This document shows positions 8,049 through 12,460 of a DNA stretch of 12,460 bases, piece after piece. How positions within the stretch are numbered: the first letter of the stretch is position 1; the number at the start of each line of letters is the position of its first letter. The stretch comes from Chloroflexia bacterium (GTDB lineage Bacteria; Chloroflexota; Chloroflexia; QHBQ01; JADMIH01): positions 1 through 12,460 of the forward strand of contig JAICKM010000118.1 in assembly GCA_025927935.1 (NCBI GenBank), given 5' to 3'. Under the pieces are notes generated by a model. The model worked only from the letters and a program-made list of their open reading frames with translations, had not been told where the DNA came from and did no database searches. Made by a program: the position numbers and the translations under genes.

Positions 8049-8127
8049 TGCCCTGTCTCTCCCTATGACTGTGCGCGACCGGGGCCGCGCAATCCAACCG
8101 TGTGTATCGAGAACCCAGGATCGCCAG

Positions 8128-8148
8128 GGCGCCTCACGGCGAGGCGCC
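8128..8148 (-). terminator. Hairpin across the stop codon of the P-domain gene, possible terminator or RNA stabiliser
   Basis: Perfect 8-bp arms GGCGCCTC (8128-8135) and GAGGCGCC (8141-8148) enclose a 5-nt loop. The TGA stop of the P-domain gene (8134-8136) falls inside the structure. The minus-strand bases that follow are not T-rich, so it is a poor intrinsic terminator. It could instead protect the 3' end of a processed message or lower expression of the next genes. The pairing is seen directly; the role is inferred. Confidence 0.35.
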
Positions 8149-11100
8149 GGCCGGTACGCTCCAGAGCCGGAGCAAGCACTCTTTGAAAATTATGTCAACT
8201 AACTGGTTTGTCATGCGCCACCCCGCCAGCAGGCCCAGGGAATGGTCCGCCGCCAGCGCGCCGTCCAGGGCGCTATTCGTTGCCCCCACCGGATCGGCAT
8301 AGCCGCCACGGGGCGGCGGCCCCTTGCGGTAGGGCGTGGCCGTGGCGGGCGGCACGGGCGGCGCGCTGGCCGGGGCGGCGATTGGCGTCGCCGTAGCCGC
8401 TCCAGTAAACGGCGTGGCGGGCGGCCCTAGGCCCGGCGGCTGGGCAGGCGTGCGAATCGCCGTGGGCGTCATCCTCGGGGTCACTGTGGGCGGCAGAAGT
8501 CCGCCTCCATTGGCGACGGTATTGAGGCCCCCGCCGCAACCGGTGCCGTCGATAAACTCCAGGGTCCAGCTACTGACCGTCGCCGTATCCCCGCTGATCA
8601 GCAGCCGCCAGACGCCGCCCGAGGATTGCCCGACGAAGGTCGAGAGGCTGCCGACCGGACGATAGGTGCCGACGCCCGGCGGGCAAACCGCACCAACCGC
8701 GCTGCCTCCAAGATCGGACAGGCTAAAGCCCGTATTCGCGGCGGTCCACGGCGGGCCGGACGGGCAGGCGCCGGTCATCAGTTGCACGACCGTATTTTGC
8801 GGGCTAATCAGACTCAGGTTTATATTCGCCGGTATCGGGGCAGTGATCACTAGATTGGTGACTTCGATCTGGCTGAACGGGATGCCGCTCGGCACGTCGA
8901 GCGACGAGGCCACCGGCGTGCCCAGGAACGAGCTAACCGGCACGTCCTGGGTGAACGTGGTGATATTGCAGAAGGGCGTTGTCGAGGCCGTCGGCGTGAC
9001 CGTGGCCGTGGGCGAGTTGAACGGCGGGAACGTCGGGAAGGGTGTAGGCGTGGCCGTGGCGGTGCGGCGGGGTGGTGGGGGCGGGCACCCGGCCCCGGAA
9101 CTGATGCGCAAGCCCCAGCCGTAGAGGACGGCCTCATTAGTGATGTTATCCGAGCCGAGGGAGGTGAGCGTCACCACCAGGCGCCAGGTGCCGTTGGCGG
9201 GTTGGCCGATCAGGCTGGTGAGGTCGCCCTGCGGCTGGTAGACAGAGGCGCCCGGCGGGCAGTTGCTGCCGATCAGGGCGGCGCCGCTCTCGGCCAGGGT
9301 GAAGCCGGTGCTGCCCGCCGGCCACGGCGTATCGCCGCAGACCCGGTTGAACAGCGGCACGGTGGTGCCCTGCGGGCTGATCAGGTAGACCTGGAGTCCG
9401 GCGGCATAAGTCGAGGTGATATTGAGGCCGGTCACTTCGATCCCGCCAATCGTGGCCGGCGTGTTGATGGACAGCGTGGAGGTGATCGTAGCATCGAAAC
9501 AGCCGGTGACGCACGTGGCGACCAACGACTGGCCGACATCGGTGCTCGGATAGTTGGTGATCAGGCAGGCGGGGGTGGCCGTCTGCGTGACCGTCGCCGT
9601 GGCCGTATTCGGTGGTGTGGCCGTATTCGTCGGCGTGACCGTATTCGTCGGCGTGTTCGTCGGCATTGCGGTGCTCGTGGCCGTGGGGCGTTCCTTCGGC
9701 GGGCGCTCGCGGGTCGGCGGCATGGTCGGCGTCACGGTCGCCGTGGCCGTGGCCGGCGCGGTGGGCGTGGCGGTGAACTGCGCGATCAGGGTCGCCGTCG
9801 CGGACTGCGGCGTCGCGGTGATGGTCGGCGTGGCGCTGGGGGTCTCGGTGGGCGTGGGTAGCCCACCGGGGTTGCCCGGCTCCTGCGGCGGATGCGTGGC
9901 CGTGGGCGGCACGAAGGGCGTCTTATCGGGCTGGCCGGGACCGCCGGGTCCGCAACCGGGCAGATAGAAGGTCAGCATCTGGCCTTCATTGAGGCGCGAC
10001 GCGTTGCAGGCATACTCGGTGCGATGGATGCGACCCTCGCGCTGTACGCCCACCGTGGCGCCGCGGCCCTGCTCGCCCACCGTGGCATAGATCACGTCAA
10101 ACTGTTGCAGCGATTCGTACAGCCGGACCTCGAAATGGACTGGGGCGAGGTTATCGCCGTAGACTCCACGCCACTCAATATTGAAGAGGCGGTTGGGCGC
10201 CTCGCCACTCACCGAGGTATAGATACCCGCCCCGGCGGAGCGGTCGGTGCGCAGATCGTCCCAATGGGCGAAGATGGCATCCTGGGCGTTCGCGTCGGGC
10301 AGGCAACTGTTGTCGCGAGTGGCATCGGCGGCGGCGGTGCCGAAGGCGATCTGGCCGTTGGACGTAACCGCAGCCTGGGTGAAAGGCCGGCCGTAGAGCA
10401 CATAGGGGAACGGCAGCGTGATCGAGGTGGCGCAATCGTCACAATGGTTGCCGATATCGGTCGTGCCCGGCACCACCGTGATCTGGGCGGACTCGCGCAC
10501 GACGTAGTCCTCGACAATACAGGTGGGCGTGGGGGTCGGCGTGAGGGTCAGCACAGCGAGGGTCACGGCCCGCCCCACGGTGCCCGACGCGTTGGATGCG
10601 TGCAGGATGTAGGTATGGCTGCCGGGGGGCGTCACGTCGAAGCGGCCCGTGCCCTGGGCATCCAGGGGCACCGGCGTGCCGTCCAGATCGACCGTCCGCG
10701 CGCCCTTGACCTGCCAGGCCAGCGTGGCCCGTTCGCCCTGCGTCAGGGTGACGACCTGCCCGGCGACGAGCTTGATGTCCTGGGCGGCCAGGGTCGAAGT
10801 GCTCACCTTGAGCGAGTCGATGATCGGCGGCCCGACCAGCAACACGCCGAGCGTGGTAGTCGTCACGCTGGTGGTGCCGGTGGCGACCAGGCGGTAATTG
10901 ACCAGTTGCGTATTCGGTAAACCGAGCAGATCGGACAGCAGCGCGTCCTGGTCCAGCCGGAGATTCTGCGCGGCGCTTACATCCCAGCCCAGGCGCGGCT
11001 CATTGGCCGTCAGATCGCCCGCCGGGGCGCCGGGGCCGGGCACCACCATGTAGAAGGCGCGGATCAGCGGCACGCCCGCATTCACGGGCACGCCCGTCGC

Positions 11101-12234
11101 GACTGCGGTAGGCACGACGGCGACCGGCGTTTCGCCACCCTGCCCCACCGCGGCGAGGGCCGTCTGTGTGCCCGCCGCCGCGGCGAGCGCGGTCTGCTGG
11201 GCGGATGCGGCGGCGGTCTGCTGGGCGGCCAGCGCCAGGGCTGTCTGCTGGGCGGATGCGGTCTGCTGAGCGGCCAGCGCCAGCGCGGTTTGCGTGGCAC
11301 CCGTATCGGCGCCGGGGGTCAGGTTGTTGGCCGGCGGAGCGGTCCCTGTTGAGCGCAGCAAGAGGAACAGGATCAGCGCCAGGATCAGCAGCGGGATGCC
11401 GATGAGCAGCGCCCGGCGCAGGGCAAAGGGCAAGGCGCCCCAGCCCGCCAGCAGCGGCTGGTAGACCTGCTCGCCGCTGACCGTCTGGGCCTCGGAAGCT
11501 TCCCATTCAACGCCGGGCGGCGTGGCTGCGACTTCAAACTGGTAGGTCTGGTTGGGGCCGAACCAGATGCGCTTGCGCGCTTTGGTTTGCAGCGGCACCA
11601 TGACGGCGGCGCCGGCCGCCAGTTCCAGCGCATACTCCAGGCGGCCGGCGCCGCTCGCCAGCGGGGTCTCCAGCTTCAGCGGCGGGGCGACCACGGCGGG
11701 CGTGCCGCCGACCGTCGCCGTGGCGCCGTCGGCCACCAGCATCGGCTGTTCCTCGCCCACCGTATAGACGAGAGCCTCCTCCGGGTCGGTCGCGCGCAGC
11801 ACGATGGGGCGGGGCGCGTTGCCGGGGTTGGTGAGCATGATGCCGTAGAGCGCCTGGCGGGCCTGCACGCGCCGGGGCTGCAAATCGAGCAGCAGGCCAG
11901 GGGTAGCGGCCAGGATGATGATCCCGTTGACCAGCGTTTGCTCATGCGGGTTGTCTCGCGACGTGGCGAGGACGCTGAAGGGATAGCCGCCGGCCAGGGT
12001 CTCCGGCCCGGCGGGCGGGTGGAAGCGCACCACCAGCGTGCCGCTCTGCTCCGGGAAGAGCCGCACCTCGTTGGCGGGCAGGGTATACCAGCCGGGCTGC
12101 AACTCGCCGATCTCGATATAGAACGCATCGACCACGCCTCCGTGGTTGGTCAGCGTAATGGGCACCTCCACGGCGTCACCGGGCGCAAGCTCCAGCGTCG
12201 TCTGCGGCAGTTGGAGGTCGATGCGGATCGACAT
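8134..12234 (-). CDS. Large membrane-anchored surface protein with Ig-like, nidogen-like and two P-domains
   Basis: The protein has 1366 residues. A NEW3-like domain (4-108, LQPGWYT) and a second domain with DPEEAL (about 112-258) precede a membrane segment near 275-293, flanked by ALRR. Then follow AAQQTA repeats (314-363), an Ig-like domain (about 467-565), a nidogen-like beta domain (572-761, SNGQIAFG, IFAHWDD), a Thr/Pro stalk (773-888), P-domain 1 (890-1050, LISPQGT, NGTWRLVV), a short stalk, P-domain 2 (1088-1233, LISPQNT, GVWRLLI), and a Pro/Thr tail. P-domains are beta modules usually attached to subtilisin-like or other secreted enzymes, but no protease is present here. All 17 cysteines lie after the membrane segment, with even numbers in the three outer beta modules (6, 6 and 4), which suggests disulfides outside the cell. 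The N-terminal half matches the next two genes. The likely role is surface adhesion or target contact, by inference. Confidence 0.9.
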   Translation of the reverse strand: MSIRIDLQLPQTTLELAPGDAVEVPITLTNHGGVVDAFYIEIGELQPGWYTLPANEVRLFPEQSGTLVVRFHPPAGPETLAGGYPFSVLATSRDNPHEQTLVNGIIILAATPGLLLDLQPRRVQARQALYGIMLTNPGNAPRPIVLRATDPEEALVYTVGEEQPMLVADGATATVGGTPAVVAPPLKLETPLASGAGRLEYALELAAGAAVMVPLQTKARKRIWFGPNQTYQFEVAATPPGVEWEASEAQTVSGEQVYQPLLAGWGALPFALRRALLIGIPLLILALILFLLLRSTGTAPPANNLTPGADTGATQTALALAAQQTASAQQTALALAAQQTAAASAQQTALAAAAGTQTALAAVGQGGETPVAVVPTAVATGVPVNAGVPLIRAFYMVVPGPGAPAGDLTANEPRLGWDVSAAQNLRLDQDALLSDLLGLPNTQLVNYRLVATGTTSVTTTTLGVLLVGPPIIDSLKVSTSTLAAQDIKLVAGQVVTLTQGERATLAWQVKGARTVDLDGTPVPLDAQGTGRFDVTPPGSHTYILHASNASGTVGRAVTLAVLTLTPTPTPTCIVEDYVVRESAQITVVPGTTDIGNHCDDCATSITLPFPYVLYGRPFTQAAVTSNGQIAFGTAAADATRDNSCLPDANAQDAIFAHWDDLRTDRSAGAGIYTSVSGEAPNRLFNIEWRGVYGDNLAPVHFEVRLYESLQQFDVIYATVGEQGRGATVGVQREGRIHRTEYACNASRLNEGQMLTFYLPGCGPGGPGQPDKTPFVPPTATHPPQEPGNPGGLPTPTETPSATPTITATPQSATATLIAQFTATPTAPATATATVTPTMPPTRERPPKERPTATSTAMPTNTPTNTVTPTNTATPPNTATATVTQTATPACLITNYPSTDVGQSLVATCVTGCFDATITSTLSINTPATIGGIEVTGLNITSTYAAGLQVYLISPQGTTVPLFNRVCGDTPWPAGSTGFTLAESGAALIGSNCPPGASVYQPQGDLTSLIGQPANGTWRLVVTLTSLGSDNITNEAVLYGWGLRISSGAGCPPPPPRRTATATPTPFPTFPPFNSPTATVTPTASTTPFCNITTFTQDVPVSSFLGTPVASSLDVPSGIPFSQIEVTNLVITAPIPANINLSLISPQNTVVQLMTGACPSGPPWTAANTGFSLSDLGGSAVGAVCPPGVGTYRPVGSLSTFVGQSSGGVWRLLISGDTATVSSWTLEFIDGTGCGGGLNTVANGGGLLPPTVTPRMTPTAIRTPAQPPGLGPPATPFTGAATATPIAAPASAPPVPPATATPYRKGPPPRGGYADPVGATNSALDGALAADHSLGLLAGWRMTNQLVDIIFKECLLRLWSVPAGASP
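8536..9567 (-). other. Region encoding two tandem P-domains
   Basis: P-domain 1 is encoded at 9085-9567 and P-domain 2 at 8536-8973, joined by a Pro/Thr linker. Both carry the family landmarks: a strand I(G/S)xIEVT(G/N)L, the LISPQ(G/N)T turn, a C-P-PG loop followed by YxP, and the closing (N/S)G(T/V)WRLx(V/I) strand. They differ enough from one another to indicate an old duplication. The match is to the proprotein convertase P-domain family (P_proprotein), made by eye. Confidence 0.8.
9571..9894 (-). repeat. Thr/Pro-rich stalk coding repeats
   Basis: This stretch encodes about 108 residues of irregular TP-rich repeats (TPTNTVTPTNTATP and similar), interrupted by a charged RERPPKERP segment. 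On the plus strand it reads as repeated GTCGGCGTG and GCCGTGGCC-like blocks. Linkers of this type are common in Chloroflexota surface proteins and probably form an extended stalk between the nidogen-like domain and the P-domains. Confidence 0.8.
11146..11295 (-). repeat. AAQQTA-type repeats directly after the membrane segment
   Basis: The repeats encode residues 314-363 of the large surface protein, with units such as TALALAAQQTA and SAQQTA. The DNA repeats too: GGTCTGCTGGGCGG-like blocks recur on the plus strand. The Ala/Gln/Leu composition favours a helix, perhaps a coiled rod that lifts the outer domains off the membrane. Confidence 0.75.
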
Positions 12235-12245
12235 GGTCCAGATAT

Positions 12246-12250
12246 CTCCT
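12246..12250 (-). promoter_or_regulatory. Ribosome binding site that fixes the start of the large surface protein
   Basis: AGGAG on the minus strand lies 11 bases before the ATG at 12232-12234. The same frame is open up to a TTG directly after the upstream stop at 12289-12291. The 18 extra residues that start would add are Pro/Arg-rich and unlike the neighbouring proteins, whose Ig domain begins within about 12 residues of the start. The ATG at 12234 is therefore preferred. Confidence 0.65.
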
Positions 12251-12288
12251 ACAGCTAAGGTTGGTGGCCCCCTGGGCCGGTACGGCAA

Positions 12289-12460
12289 TTAAGGTGTGGC
12301 GTTCTGCACGCCGGGTGTCGGGCCGCCGGTCACGTTGACCGTGACCAGGTTTACCGCCGGTCCCAGGGCGTTTTCGGCGGTTAGTAAGTAGTCCGTCGTG
12401 ACGGTGGGCCGCACCTTCTGGGTGCCGTCCGGCCCGGTCACGGGTTGGCCGTTGAGCGTC
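12289..12460 (-). CDS. C-terminal end of a protein with an Ig-like fold, 5' part outside the window
   Basis: About 56 final codons are visible before the TAA at 12289-12291. The gene enters from the right edge, so its start is unknown. The residues include LNGQPVTGPDGTQKVRPTVT, then DYLLTAENALGPAVNLVTV, and end in PTPGVQNATP. The strand spacing matches the internal Ig-like domain of the next gene (DGTPVPLDAQGTGRF, YILHASNASGTVGRAVTLAV), so the two are probably related. The next gene starts 54 bp downstream in the same direction. It is likely another member of the same surface-protein set. With so little sequence, nothing more specific can be said. Confidence 0.75.
   Translation of the reverse strand, partial: TLNGQPVTGPDGTQKVRPTVTTDYLLTAENALGPAVNLVTVNVTGGPTPGVQNATP

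Noticed and set aside
8073..8090. Short GC hairpin (GCGCG/CGCGC) before the 381-residue gene
   Set aside because: A 5-bp stem with an 8-nt loop is expected by chance in such GC-rich DNA.
9571..9894. Short recurring GTCGGCGTG blocks as a CRISPR-like or tandem DNA array
   Set aside because: The units are irregular, without spacers, and are explained by Thr/Pro codon repeats in an open frame.
12235..12288. Upstream TTG start for the large surface protein, adding 18 residues
   Set aside because: The extension has no ribosome binding site of its own before the adjacent stop, and the paralogues begin directly at the Ig domain. The ATG at 12234 with AGGAG is better.

Overview
The window looks like chromosomal DNA of a high-GC bacterium, most likely a member of the Chloroflexota. 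The clues are the base composition, the long Thr-Pro stalk linkers (TPTPT, TATVTPT types), the AAQQTA repeats right after a membrane segment, and the mix of secreted beta domains. The taxonomic call is inference. All supported genes lie on the minus strand, so transcription runs from high to low coordinates. The many long plus-strand reading frames are shadows of high-GC coding DNA.

In order of transcription: (1) the last ~56 codons of a gene entering from the right edge, ending in an Ig-like strand pattern; (2) a 1366-residue membrane protein with an Ig-like N-terminal half, one membrane segment, then AAQQTA repeats, an Ig-like domain, a nidogen-like beta domain and two proprotein-convertase P-domains on Thr/Pro stalks; (3) a 381-residue membrane protein; (4) a 1075-residue paralogue of (3) with the N-terminal NEW3-like domain expanded to four copies and a 300-residue Pro/Ala linker; (5) a 734-residue AAA+ ATPase with a degenerate first and an intact second ATPase module; (6) after a 194-bp gap with nested inverted repeats, the first 411 codons of a DUF4157 (eCIS_core) protein that runs off the left edge. 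The other gaps are 20-85 bp, consistent with one operon. No gap exceeds 300 bp, and I see no tRNA, rRNA, CRISPR array or insertion sequence.

A DUF4157 protein beside an Afp15/Pvc15-like AAA+ ATPase is the known signature of an extracellular contractile injection system (eCIS). No tail sheath, tube or baseplate gene falls inside the window, so the assignment is by association. The unusual part is the block of three related single-pass membrane proteins. They share a cysteine-free NEW3-like plus 'DPEEAL' module before the membrane segment and carry variable domains after it. Positive charges before the membrane segment, the lack of a signal peptide, and cysteines found only after the membrane segment suggest that the Ig-like modules face the cytoplasm and the variable parts face outward. 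My working hypothesis is that these are membrane docking or surface proteins of a Chloroflexota contractile injection system, with the cytoplasmic repeats holding the particle or its cargo and the outer P-domains and stalks contacting the wall or a target.
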